Below, piece by piece: positions 6,520-13,688 of a DNA stretch of 14,667 nucleotides. Origin of the DNA: Actinomycetota bacterium (GTDB lineage: Bacteria; Actinomycetota; Acidimicrobiia; Spongiisociales; UBA11373); the NCBI GenBank assembly GCA_030688105.1, contig JAUYIV010000035.1, positions 1 to 14,667 on the forward strand, in the 5' to 3' direction. The notes beneath the pieces were generated by a model. That model searched no databases, was not told the DNA's origin, and was given only the letters and a program-made list of their open reading frames with translations. The first letter of the stretch is position 1. Every line of letters starts with the position of its first letter. A program made the position numbers and the translations under genes.

Positions 6520-7656
6520 ATGGCCATCCGGCGCCCCGCATTCACCATCGGCATAGAAGAGGAGTACCTGCTGGTCGATCCGGAGACGCGCGATCTGCTG
6601 CGCGACCCAGGCCAGGCGGTGCTCGACGACTGTCGGAAGGTGCTGGGCAAGCAGGTGAGCCCGGAGTTCCTGCGCGCCCAGATCGAGGTCGGAACGACCG
6701 TGTGCCCCAACATCCCCGCCGCTCGAGCCGACCTGATGCGCCTTCGAGGTGCGTTGTGTGAGGTCGCCGATCGCCACGGGATCGGCCTGATCGCCGCCTC
6801 GACCCATCCCTTTGCCGACTGGGCCGAGCAGCAGGTCACCGAGGCCGATCGCTACCTGATGCTGGCGCGCGATCTCCAGGTCGTCGTGCGGCGTCTCGTC
6901 ATATGTGGCATGCACGTCCACGTGGGGATCGAGGACCCCGAGCTTCGGCTCGATCTGATGAACCAGGTGACCTACTTCCTGCCGCATCTGCTGGCCCTGA
7001 GCACCTCGTCGCCGTTCTGGCACGGGGTAGAGACGGGCCTGAAGTCCTACCGGATGAGCGTCTTCTACTCGCTGCCGCGCACAGGGCTGCCCGAGCAGTT
7101 CTCCTCTTGGGCGGAGTACGAGCGCCATGTGGCCGTGCTCGTCGACGCCGGGCTGATCGAAGACGCCACCAAGCTCTGGTGGGACGTCCGGCCGTCGGCG
7201 CGGTACCCCACCATCGAGATGCGGGTGTCCGATGTCTGTACCCGCATCGAAGACGCCGTCACCGTCGCTGCGCTCTTCCAGGCCCTTCTGGCGATGCTGT
7301 ATCGACGGCGATTGGAGAACCAGCGCTGGAGGGCCTACGCAGACATGCTGATCGCAGAGAACATGTGGCGCGCCCAGCGCTACGGCGTCGAGGGCAGCCT
7401 CATGGACTTCGGGAGAGGTGAGCTGGTGCCATATCGCGACCTCGTCGAGGAGATCCTCGCGCTGGTGCGCGAAGATGCCATCGAACTCGGCTGTCTCGAG
7501 GCGGCCGAGCGGGCGAGGCAGATCGCGGCCGAAGGGACGAGTGCGGACCGCCAGCTGGCGACCTACCGTTCGGCCGCCGCAGCAGAGAAATCCACAGACG
7601 AGGCTCTGCGCGACGTGGTGGACGAACTCATGGTGGACACCAGGACGGGGCTCTGA
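6520..7656 (+). CDS. ybdK: Carboxylate-amine ligase, YbdK / glutamate-cysteine ligase 2 family
   Basis: A 378-residue protein of the GCS2 family. FTIGIEEEYLLVDPETRDL (residues 7-25) is the family's N-terminal ATP- and metal-binding strand with its three glutamates. IEVGTTVCPNI, ASTHPFADW, CGMHVHVGIEDP, ALSTSSPFWHGVETGLKSYR and TIEMRVSDVCTR follow in the usual order. Members join a carboxylate to an amine using ATP; the E. coli homologue has only weak glutamate-cysteine ligase activity, and the true substrate is generally unknown. ATG 6520 leaves eight residues before GIEEEY, the normal spacing, though no Shine-Dalgarno is well placed. The gene lies 92 bases upstream of tldD on the same strand with a large hairpin repeat between. 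A peptide-like product handled by TldD/E is an attractive but unproven idea. Confidence 0.9.
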   Translation: MAIRRPAFTIGIEEEYLLVDPETRDLLRDPGQAVLDDCRKVLGKQVSPEFLRAQIEVGTTVCPNIPAARADLMRLRGALCEVADRHGIGLIAASTHPFADWAEQQVTEADRYLMLARDLQVVVRRLVICGMHVHVGIEDPELRLDLMNQVTYFLPHLLALSTSSPFWHGVETGLKSYRMSVFYSLPRTGLPEQFSSWAEYERHVAVLVDAGLIEDATKLWWDVRPSARYPTIEMRVSDVCTRIEDAVTVAALFQALLAMLYRRRLENQRWRAYADMLIAENMWRAQRYGVEGSLMDFGRGELVPYRDLVEEILALVREDAIELGCLEAAERARQIAAEGTSADRQLATYRSAAAAEKSTDEALRDVVDELMVDTRTGL

Positions 7657-7660
7657 GAGA

Positions 7661-7738
7661 AGATGTCAGACGTCAGATGTCGGATATCAGGCAGCCAACC
7701 TACATCTCCTGACATCTGACATCTGAGATCTGATAGCT
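7661..7738. repeat. Inverted heptad array forming a 31-bp imperfect hairpin
   Basis: The left arm (7661-7691) is AGATGTC, AGACGTC, AGATGTC, GGATATC plus AGG. The right arm (7708-7738) is CCT plus GACATCT, GACATCT, GAGATCT, GATAGCT, the reverse complement of the same heptad. Paired end to end, 25 of 31 positions are Watson-Crick and 2 are G-T, around a 16-base loop. It fills the gap between ybdK and tldD, starting 5 bases after the ybdK stop and ending 10 bases before GTG 7749. It could terminate, attenuate or stabilise the message. Unlike the other heptads it is rather A/T-rich. Confidence 0.85.
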
Positions 7739-7748
7739 AGACAAGGGA

Positions 7749-9194
7749 GTGAAATTGTTCGAACTGGCCCAGCAAGCAGTAGAGAGCGCCCTCGCCGCGG
7801 GGGCCCGATACGCCGACGCCCGCTACGTCGAAGCGCGCGGCGAGTCCATCGACGTCCTCAATGGAAGGGTGCAGAGCGTCGATCGCAACGAGTCCGCCGG
7901 GGTCGGCGTGCGCGCCCTCGTCGGCTCCTCGTGGGGCTTCTTCGCCACCCCCGACACCTCTGACAGCGCCCTCCGGCGTGCCGGGGCACGAGCCGCGGAG
8001 ATCGCCCAGGCCTCCGCCGTGGCGCCCGGCGATCCGCTCTCCCTGGCCGAGATACCGGTGGTCGAGGCCGACTACGAGACCCCGCACGAGGAGCCGCCGC
8101 TCGAGGTCTCTCTCTCGGAGAAGGTGGACCTCCTCGTCGCCGTGACGGAGACGATGCAGGCCGTCGATCAGATCCGTCTCGCCAGCGCCTCGCTCGGTTC
8201 ATGGGACACCCGCAAATGGTTCGTCTCGTCGCAGGGCCACCGCATCAGCCAGCATCTCGTGGAGACCGGCGGCGGATTCGACGCCACCGCGGTCGGGGAG
8301 GCCGAGACCCAGAGGCGCTCCTACCCACAGTCGGTGGGCCAGTACGAGACCGGTGGATACGAGGTGATCCGCCGCTGGGACTTCGCCGCCAACGCCGGCC
8401 GCATCGCCGAAGAGGCTGCCGCGCTCCTTGGGGCCCCGGAGTGCCCCGAAGGGGAGAAGACGCTGATCCTCGAGGGAAGCCAGCTCGCCCTCCAGATCCA
8501 TGAGTCGGTGGGCCACGCCATCGAGCTCGACCGAATCCTCGGGTGGGAGGCTGCGTTCGCCGGCACCTCACACCTCGAGCTCGAGCGGCTGGGAACCCAC
8601 AAGTACGGGTCGGAGCTCATGAACATCACCGCCGATGCGACTCTCCCGGGCGCTCTCGGCAGCTTCGGTTTCGACGATGAGGGGACCCCGTCGCAACGGG
8701 TGCCGATCGTCGACCAGGGTATCTGGGTGGGAGTGCTCTCCGGTCGGGATTCGGCGTCCATTGCGGGGCTGGCGCCCGGTGGGATGGTGCGCGCCGATGG
8801 ATTCAACCGGCTCCCGATGGTTCGGATGACCAACGTCGGGCTGCTCCCCGGCGACTCCTCCCTGGAGGAGATGATCGCCGAGACCGAGGACGGGGTGCTC
8901 ATGTCGACGAACCGCTCCTGGTCGATCGACGACAAGCGGCTCAACTTCCAGTTCGGGTGCGAGATCGGCTGGGAGATCAAGAACGGGAAGCGGGGAAGGA
9001 TGATCAAGAACCCGACATACACAGGGATCACGCCGAAGTTCTGGGCCCAGCTCGACAAGCTCGCCGGGGAGGCTGAGTGGGTGCATTGGGGCACCCCGAA
9101 CTGTGGCAAGGGCCAGCCGATGCAGGTCGCCCACACCGGGCACAGTGCCAGCCCGGGCCGGTTCGCCACCGTCAGAGTGGGGGTGCGGGGATGA
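7749..9194 (+). CDS. tldD: Metalloprotease subunit TldD
   Basis: A 481-residue protein with the TldD zinc-protease motif HESVGH (residues 251-256, form HExxxH) in LQIHESVGHAIELDR. The C-terminal Cys452 in PNCGKGQP is the family's further zinc ligand. DDEGTP (309-314) and GFNRLPMVRMTNVGLLPG are typical. TldD and TldE form a cytoplasmic heterodimer that digests unfolded peptides and, in enterobacteria, matures microcin B17 and degrades CcdA. Translation start is uncertain: GTG 7749 overlaps AAGGGAG (7743-7749), whereas TTG 7755 in the same frame sits 6 bases after AAGGGA and would remove only two residues. The stop overlaps the ATG of the partner gene (ATGA), so equal-ratio coupled synthesis is likely. 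Length is normal. Confidence 0.93.
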   Translation: MKLFELAQQAVESALAAGARYADARYVEARGESIDVLNGRVQSVDRNESAGVGVRALVGSSWGFFATPDTSDSALRRAGARAAEIAQASAVAPGDPLSLAEIPVVEADYETPHEEPPLEVSLSEKVDLLVAVTETMQAVDQIRLASASLGSWDTRKWFVSSQGHRISQHLVETGGGFDATAVGEAETQRRSYPQSVGQYETGGYEVIRRWDFAANAGRIAEEAAALLGAPECPEGEKTLILEGSQLALQIHESVGHAIELDRILGWEAAFAGTSHLELERLGTHKYGSELMNITADATLPGALGSFGFDDEGTPSQRVPIVDQGIWVGVLSGRDSASIAGLAPGGMVRADGFNRLPMVRMTNVGLLPGDSSLEEMIAETEDGVLMSTNRSWSIDDKRLNFQFGCEIGWEIKNGKRGRMIKNPTYTGITPKFWAQLDKLAGEAEWVHWGTPNCGKGQPMQVAHTGHSASPGRFATVRVGVRG

Positions 9195-10522
9195 CGGACT
9201 CACTCGACATCGCCCGCCGTGCCATCGAGATGGTCGGCGACCGTGCCGAGGCCGAGGCGGTGGCCACGGTCGGCCGCCTCGCCCTGACCCGATTCGCCAA
9301 CTCGTTCATCCACCAGAACGTCAGCGAGGACACCGTAGGGGTCTGGCTCCGTGTCGCCGCCGACGGTCGCGTCGCAGCCCTTCAGGGAAACCGATCCGAC
9401 GACGCCTCGCTGCTGAGGCTGGTCGACGGCGCCCTCGAGGCGGCATCCCTCCAGCCTCGTGACGAGGAATGGCCAGGCCTCTCGGCTCCGGTGGAAGTCC
9501 CCGATGTTCGGCACGTCGATCCCGCGACCAGGGATGTCGCCCCGGAACTACGCGCCGCCCTGGTGCGGGACTTCATCGATGCGGGCGAAGGGCTGCTCGG
9601 AGCGGGTTATTGCGACTCCGCCTTTCAGGAGCAGTCCTTCGTCAACACTGCCGGTCAGGAAGCCACGGGCGAAGACACCCGAGCGTCGATCGACGGGATC
9701 CACCAGACGGGCGTGAGCGCCGGTTCGGCGCACCAGACCTCGATGGCGATCGGTGACATCGACGGGTCGGCTGCCGGGCAACTCGCCGCCGACCGGGCGC
9801 GCCGCGGCATGGACGCGTTCGATCTCAAGCCGGGCGAGTATGAGGTAGTCCTCGCCCCCGAGTGCGTCGCTTCGATCGCCATCTTCCTATCGGTCTACGG
9901 GTTCTCTGGCAAGGCGGTGAACGAGGGCCAGTCGTTCGTGGAATTGGGCCGGCAACAGTTCGACCCGCAGATCGAGATCTTCGACGACCCACTCTCACCA
10001 GGGGCCCTGGGCGTGCCGTTCGACACCGAGGGAACGCCGAAGCGCCGGCTCGGCCTCGTCGCAGCTGGTGTGACCAGCGGGATCGCCCACGATCGGCGCA
10101 GCGCCAAGAAGGCCGGGGCGGAGTCGACGGGTCATGCTCACCCGCAGAGCGCGGTTTGGGGCCCGGTCGCCGCCGACCTGGTGGTACAGGGCGGGGACGA
10201 GTCGGTGGAAGACCTGATCGCCGCGGTAGATCGGGGCCTCTATGTGGCCACCTTCAACTACTGCCGGATCCTCGACCCGAAGACACAGGTCGTCACCGGG
10301 CTCACCCGCAACGGGACGTTCATGATCGAGAACGGGAAGATCACCGGTGCGGTGACCAACCTGCGCTTCACGCAATCTTTCGTGGCTGCGCTGGGACCGG
10401 GCAATGTGTTGGGCTTCGGCGACGACACTCGCTTCGCCGACTCGGAGTTCGGCGCCGGGTTCGTCCGGGCGCCGTCGGCACGCCTGGCGAGCTGGAACTT
10501 CACGGGAGGCGCCGAGGGGTAG
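9191..10522 (+). CDS. pmbA: Metalloprotease subunit TldE/PmbA
   Basis: A 443-residue PmbA_TldD-family protein lacking HExxxH, as expected for the non-catalytic TldE partner. Its middle holds LKPGEYEVVLAPECVASIAIFL, the counterpart of the TldD active-site region, then GVPFDTEGTPKRRLGLVAAGV. The C-terminus has VTGLTRNGTFMIENGKITGAVTNLRFTQSF and GFVRAPSARLASWNFTG, all TldE hallmarks. It forms the substrate-enclosing heterodimer with TldD. ATG 9191 overlaps the tldD stop (9192-9194), fixing the start and implying coupled translation. A heptad array begins three bases after the stop and a GC hairpin element follows. No oddities are seen in the protein. Confidence 0.92.
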   Translation: MTDSLDIARRAIEMVGDRAEAEAVATVGRLALTRFANSFIHQNVSEDTVGVWLRVAADGRVAALQGNRSDDASLLRLVDGALEAASLQPRDEEWPGLSAPVEVPDVRHVDPATRDVAPELRAALVRDFIDAGEGLLGAGYCDSAFQEQSFVNTAGQEATGEDTRASIDGIHQTGVSAGSAHQTSMAIGDIDGSAAGQLAADRARRGMDAFDLKPGEYEVVLAPECVASIAIFLSVYGFSGKAVNEGQSFVELGRQQFDPQIEIFDDPLSPGALGVPFDTEGTPKRRLGLVAAGVTSGIAHDRRSAKKAGAESTGHAHPQSAVWGPVAADLVVQGGDESVEDLIAAVDRGLYVATFNYCRILDPKTQVVTGLTRNGTFMIENGKITGAVTNLRFTQSFVAALGPGNVLGFGDDTRFADSEFGAGFVRAPSARLASWNFTGGAEG

Positions 10523-10524
10523 AG

Positions 10525-10545
10525 GTCGCCCGTCGCCCGTCGCCG
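10525..10545. repeat. Short heptad array, unit GTCGCCC
   Basis: GTCGCCC, GTCGCCC and GTCGCCG stand in tandem, beginning 2 bases after the pmbA stop codon and followed by GTC. The unit differs by one base from the GTTGCCC heptad at 13579, which likewise starts at the stop codon of its upstream gene, hutH. Confidence 0.75.
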
Positions 10546-10555
10546 GTCAAGACTG

Positions 10556-10628
10556 CGTCCTCCCCCGGCTTCCGGGGGAGGTGGATCGGCCCAAGGCCGA
10601 GACGGAGGGGGCGGCGGAGACAGCGGGC
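10556..10628 (+). repeat. REP-like palindromic element, subtype I
   Basis: The element starts CGTCCTCCCCC and ends GGCGGAGACAGCGGGC. It contains a perfect 10-bp stem (CCTCCCCCGG 10559-10568, CCGGGGGAGG 10572-10581, loop CTT) and a second 6-bp stem (TCGGCC 10586-10591, GGCCGA 10595-10600). A nearly identical copy lies in reverse orientation at 14570-14640. It sits between the convergent pmbA and arfB genes, where it may also act as a terminator. Dispersed intergenic copies with conserved hairpins are the pattern of REP elements. Confidence 0.85.
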
Positions 10629-10631
10629 GGT

Positions 10632-11063
10632 CTACTCCGCCTCCGGCGGCTGCCTCAGCCGCTTCAGCTCCGCTCGCTTCCGCTTCTTCTCCAGGCGGCG
10701 GCGCTTGGCGGCTCGGTTCGGTCTGGTGCCGATGCGTCGCTTCGGGCGGCGGGCGGCGTCGACCAGGATTTCGGCGAGGCGGCGTCGGGCGATCGCCCGA
10801 TTGCGCCACTGTGATCGCGTCTCGTCGACACTCACGGTGAGAATGCCGCCGGGCGCCCGCCCTCCGAGGCGCTCGATGATTCGATCTCGCAGTTCATCCG
10901 GCACCGAGGGGCTTGCCGCCAGATCCCACGACAGCTCCGCCCGCGTCGACGCCTTGTTGGCGTGCTGGCCCCCCGGCCCGCCGCTCGGATCGAAGCGCCA
11001 CACCAGTTCCGCCGCCGGGATGGTGAAGAGGCGGCCGATGGCGATCGCGGGTTCCGTAGCCAT
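10632..11063 (-). CDS. arfB: Alternative ribosome-rescue factor ArfB (RF-1 domain hydrolase)
   Basis: A 143-residue protein with the GGQ peptidyl-tRNA hydrolysis motif at residues 31-33 in SGGPGGQHANKAST, the exact context of ArfB/YaeJ and mitochondrial ICT1. The C-terminal tail is highly basic (RRPKRRIGTRPNRAAKRRR, then KKRKR), as needed to enter the empty mRNA channel of a stalled ribosome. There are no codon-recognition domains, and length is typical for ArfB (about 140), separating it from RF1/RF2. It frees ribosomes stuck without a stop codon. ATG 11063 is chosen because the family starts a few residues before the IPAAELVWRF strand; upstream codons run into the heptad array at 11134. It is divergent from the ureohydrolase gene and convergent with pmbA. 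Confidence 0.88.
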   Translation of the reverse strand: MATEPAIAIGRLFTIPAAELVWRFDPSGGPGGQHANKASTRAELSWDLAASPSVPDELRDRIIERLGGRAPGGILTVSVDETRSQWRNRAIARRRLAEILVDAARRPKRRIGTRPNRAAKRRRLEKKRKRAELKRLRQPPEAE

Positions 11064-11133
11064 GGGAGTCAAGCGTAAGGTCTCTGAACCCCGGCACTCC
11101 ACCTTCAGCCGCGGTCGCCCGACACTTCGGCGA

Positions 11134-11161
11134 CGGGCAACGGGCAACGGGCAACGGGCAT
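11134..11161. repeat. Tandem heptad array, unit CGGGCAA (rc TTGCCCG)
   Basis: Three exact CGGGCAA units and a fourth CGGGCAT lie in the divergent gap between arfB and the ureohydrolase gene, ending 13 bases before GTG 11175. Just upstream GTCGCC (11114-11119) and GGCGAC (11129-11134) form a 6-bp stem that abuts the array. The unit is the exact reverse complement of the heptad that follows hutH (13579-13620), so the operon has complementary arrays at its two ends. Confidence 0.88.
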
Positions 11162-11174
11162 TAGCCTCGCGCCC

Positions 11175-12074
11175 GTGATCTCTGACCCGCTCTGGCCCCG
11201 TGCCGATGGATGGCTGGCCGGTGCCGCGGCCGATCCCGATCTCGTGGTCGTGGGCGTTCCCACGTCGTCGGCATCACTCACCGCGTCGCAGGCCTGGCGG
11301 GCACCCGGGGCGGTGCGGTCGGCGTTGTCGGGGTTCTCCACATTCGACGGCGAGACCGGGGCTGATCTCTCCGAGGTTGCGGTCGCCGATCTCGGGGATT
11401 GGCCGGTCGACGGGCTCGACATGCACGTGATGCCCGCGGAGGTGGAGCGGCTCTTTCGCGACCTGCCGGCGGGCCCATGCCGGGTCTTCTTCGGTGGGGA
11501 CAACGCCATCACCCGGCCTCTGGTGAGGAGTATGGGAGACCTCGCCGACGCCGGCGTCCTCACCATCGACGCCCACCACGATGTGCGCACCACCGAGAAC
11601 GGTCCGACCAACGGCAGCCCGATCCGGGGGCTCATCGAGGATGGCTTGCCCGATGGGCGCGTGATCCAGATCGGGATCCAGTCCTTTGCCAACTCGAGCG
11701 GTTACCGCGCCTACTGCGAAGCACACGGGATCGAAGTGGTGACGATGGCGACGGTGGACGAGGTGGGGGTGGGCTGGGTGGTCACCACTGCCCTCAACGA
11801 CCTGGCGCGCCGATGTTCTCGGATACACGTCGACGTCGATTTTGACGTGCTCGACGTCGCGTTCGCTCCCGGCTGTCCCGGAGCCCGACCGGGAGGGATG
11901 AATCCGCGGCAGCTCGCCGCGGCATGCCGGGCCGCCGGTGCGCACGGCGCGGTGCGCTCGGTCGACTTCGTGGAGGTCGATCCCGTGCGCGATCGGGACG
12001 GCATCACCGTCATGAACATGGCAACTGCCTTTCTGGCGTTCGTATCGGGCATGGCCGGGCGGATGGGGTCATGA
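11175..12074 (+). CDS. Arginase-family ureohydrolase, probable formimidoylglutamase (HutG-like)
   Basis: A 299-residue ureohydrolase. Manganese-ligand motifs are IDAHHDVR (Asp132, His134, Asp136) and HVDVDFDVLD (Asp220, Asp222), with the late acidic site DFVEVDP. The usual first motif GGDH is GGDN here (Asn110), so one of the six classical metal ligands is changed. The family hydrolyses C-N bonds in arginine, agmatine, formiminoglutamate or guanidino acids. The ATGA overlap with hutH (ATG 12071) points to formiminoglutamate, the last hut intermediate, but this rests on context. The start GTG 11175 has no evident Shine-Dalgarno; a heptad array ends 13 bases upstream. Family certain, substrate probable. 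Confidence 0.82.
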   Translation: MISDPLWPRADGWLAGAAADPDLVVVGVPTSSASLTASQAWRAPGAVRSALSGFSTFDGETGADLSEVAVADLGDWPVDGLDMHVMPAEVERLFRDLPAGPCRVFFGGDNAITRPLVRSMGDLADAGVLTIDAHHDVRTTENGPTNGSPIRGLIEDGLPDGRVIQIGIQSFANSSGYRAYCEAHGIEVVTMATVDEVGVGWVVTTALNDLARRCSRIHVDVDFDVLDVAFAPGCPGARPGGMNPRQLAAACRAAGAHGAVRSVDFVEVDPVRDRDGITVMNMATAFLAFVSGMAGRMGS

Positions 12075-13579
12075 ACGGCGTCGTGACCATCAGCGGCGAC
12101 CCCCTCACGATCGAGCAGGTCGTCGCCGTCGCCGACCGGCGGGCGGAGGTCCGGCTCGGAGGTGGTGTTGCCGAGCGGATGGCTCCATCGCGGCGGGTGG
12201 TCGATGATGCGCTGGCAGCCGGAGACATCGTCTATGGCGTGACCACCGGATTCGGGGCCCTGGCCGGCACCCGGGTCGACCCGGAGATGTCGGCCGAGAT
12301 GCAGCTGGCGCTCCTGCGCTCTCACGCCGCCGGCGTGGGGGAGCCGGTCTCGGACCAGATGGTCCGCGCCATGCTGCTGCTGCGGGCCCGCACACTGGCG
12401 CAGGGGCACTCGGGCGTGCGACCGCTGATCGTGGAGCGGATCGTCGAGATGCTCCGGCGCGATCTGCTCCCCCTCGTCCCCGGACAGGGCTCGGTCGGGG
12501 CATCGGGGGATCTCGCCCAATTCGCCCACCTCGCCCTTCCGCTGATCGGTGAGGGGGAGGTGCGGAGCAACGGCGCGGTCGGGCCTGCGGCCGATGTCCT
12601 CGCCGCGCTCGGCCTCGACCCGCTCGTCCTGGAGGCGAAGGAGGGGCTGAGCCTTCTCAACGGCACCGAGGGGATGCTGGCGTTCCTCGTGCTCGGCGTG
12701 TTTCGAGCCCGCCGGATCGCCCGGGCCGCCGATCTCGCCTGTGCGATGACCGTCGAGGCGGTCCTCGGCAGCTCCCGCCCATTCCGCGCCGACGTCCATG
12801 AGCTGCGCCCCCATCCCGGACAGGCCGAGTCGGCTCGGGCGATCCGCGATGCCCTCGAAGGCAGCGAGATCGTCGCCAGCCATCGGGATGACTTCATCCA
12901 CGCCGTCCAGGATGCCTACAGCCTGCGTTGCGCGCCGCAGGTGCACGGCGCCGCGTCAGACGTCCTCGGGTTCGCCGAGACCACCGCACGGCGCGAGTTG
13001 GGGGCGGTCGTCGACAACCCGATCGTCTTCCCCGAGACCGGCGAGGTCGTCTCCGCGGGCAACTTCCACGGAGAGCCGCTGGCGTTCGCCCTCGACTTCA
13101 CCGCGATCGCCGTGGCCGAGCTGGCCTCGATCTCGGAGCGGCGTACCGACCGCATCCTCGACCCCGAGCGGTCCTCCGGGCTCCCGCCGTTCCTGGCGAC
13201 CAGGCCCGGTCTGTATAGCGGATACATGCTTGCTCAGTACACCGCGGCGGCGTTGGTCGCGGAGAACCGCATCCTCAGTCACCCCGCATCGGTCGACAGT
13301 GTCCCGACCTCGGGTCTTCAGGAGGACCACGTCTCCATGGGATGGGGCGCCGGCCGCAAACTCGATCAGGTGCTCGACAATGCGACGAGAGTGGTGGCGG
13401 TCGAGCTGATCTGCGCCGCCGAGGGCATCGACCACCGGGCCCCCCTCCGGCCGGGAGCGCGGACGGCGGTGGCGCGCGACACGGTCCGCGGGGTCGTGCC
13501 CCGGTTGGACCGTGACCGTCCCCCCGGCCCCGACATCGAGGCGGTGGCGCGGCTGGTCGAGGATGGGGCCTTTGAGTAG
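12071..13579 (+). CDS. hutH: Histidine ammonia-lyase
   Basis: A 502-residue aromatic amino-acid lyase. The Ala144-Ser145-Gly146 triad in GSVGASGDLAQFAHLAL cyclises to the MIO electrophile. YGVTTGFG (55-62) carries the catalytic Tyr, LLRSHAAGVG the Ser-His pair seen in histidine lyases, and KEGLSLLNGTEG, VDNPIVF, GNFHGEP, SSGLPPFL and QEDHVSMG complete the core. HutH converts L-histidine to urocanate and ammonia, the first step of histidine use, in the cytoplasm as a tetramer. ATG 12071 overlaps the ureohydrolase stop, so the two are co-translated. Urocanase and imidazolonepropionase genes are absent from the window. A tyrosine-specific lyase is possible but less likely given the neighbour. 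A heptad array begins at the last base of the stop codon. Confidence 0.9.
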   Translation: MNGVVTISGDPLTIEQVVAVADRRAEVRLGGGVAERMAPSRRVVDDALAAGDIVYGVTTGFGALAGTRVDPEMSAEMQLALLRSHAAGVGEPVSDQMVRAMLLLRARTLAQGHSGVRPLIVERIVEMLRRDLLPLVPGQGSVGASGDLAQFAHLALPLIGEGEVRSNGAVGPAADVLAALGLDPLVLEAKEGLSLLNGTEGMLAFLVLGVFRARRIARAADLACAMTVEAVLGSSRPFRADVHELRPHPGQAESARAIRDALEGSEIVASHRDDFIHAVQDAYSLRCAPQVHGAASDVLGFAETTARRELGAVVDNPIVFPETGEVVSAGNFHGEPLAFALDFTAIAVAELASISERRTDRILDPERSSGLPPFLATRPGLYSGYMLAQYTAAALVAENRILSHPASVDSVPTSGLQEDHVSMGWGAGRKLDQVLDNATRVVAVELICAAEGIDHRAPLRPGARTAVARDTVRGVVPRLDRDRPPGPDIEAVARLVEDGAFE

Positions 13580-13620
13580 CCCGTTGCCCGTTGCCCGTTG
13601 CCCGTTACCCGTTGCCCATG
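13579..13620. repeat. Tandem heptad array, unit GCCCGTT
   Basis: Four exact GCCCGTT units, then ACCCGTT and GCCCATG, begin at the final base of the hutH TAG. The unit is the reverse complement of AACGGGC, the heptad before the ureohydrolase gene. Together with 11134-11161 it brackets the operon in inverted orientation about 2.4 kb apart. Confidence 0.9.
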
Positions 13621-13667
13621 GGGTGAATCCGACGCAGGATGAGCGGCCAGGCGCGGCCTTTCTTGCT

Positions 13668-13688
13668 GGAGGCTGGTGGCTGGCGGCT
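13668..13688. repeat. Short heptad run, unit GGNGGCT
   Basis: GGAGGCT, GGTGGCT and GGCGGCT differ only at the third base and overlap the stop codon of the minus-strand DUF4389 gene (13687-13689). With three units it may be part of the same heptad phenomenon or a simple low-complexity run. Confidence 0.45.

Noticed and set aside
9862..11178. 438-codon plus-strand open frame across pmbA and arfB
   Set aside because: Out of frame with pmbA and antisense to arfB; both have unmistakable family motifs.
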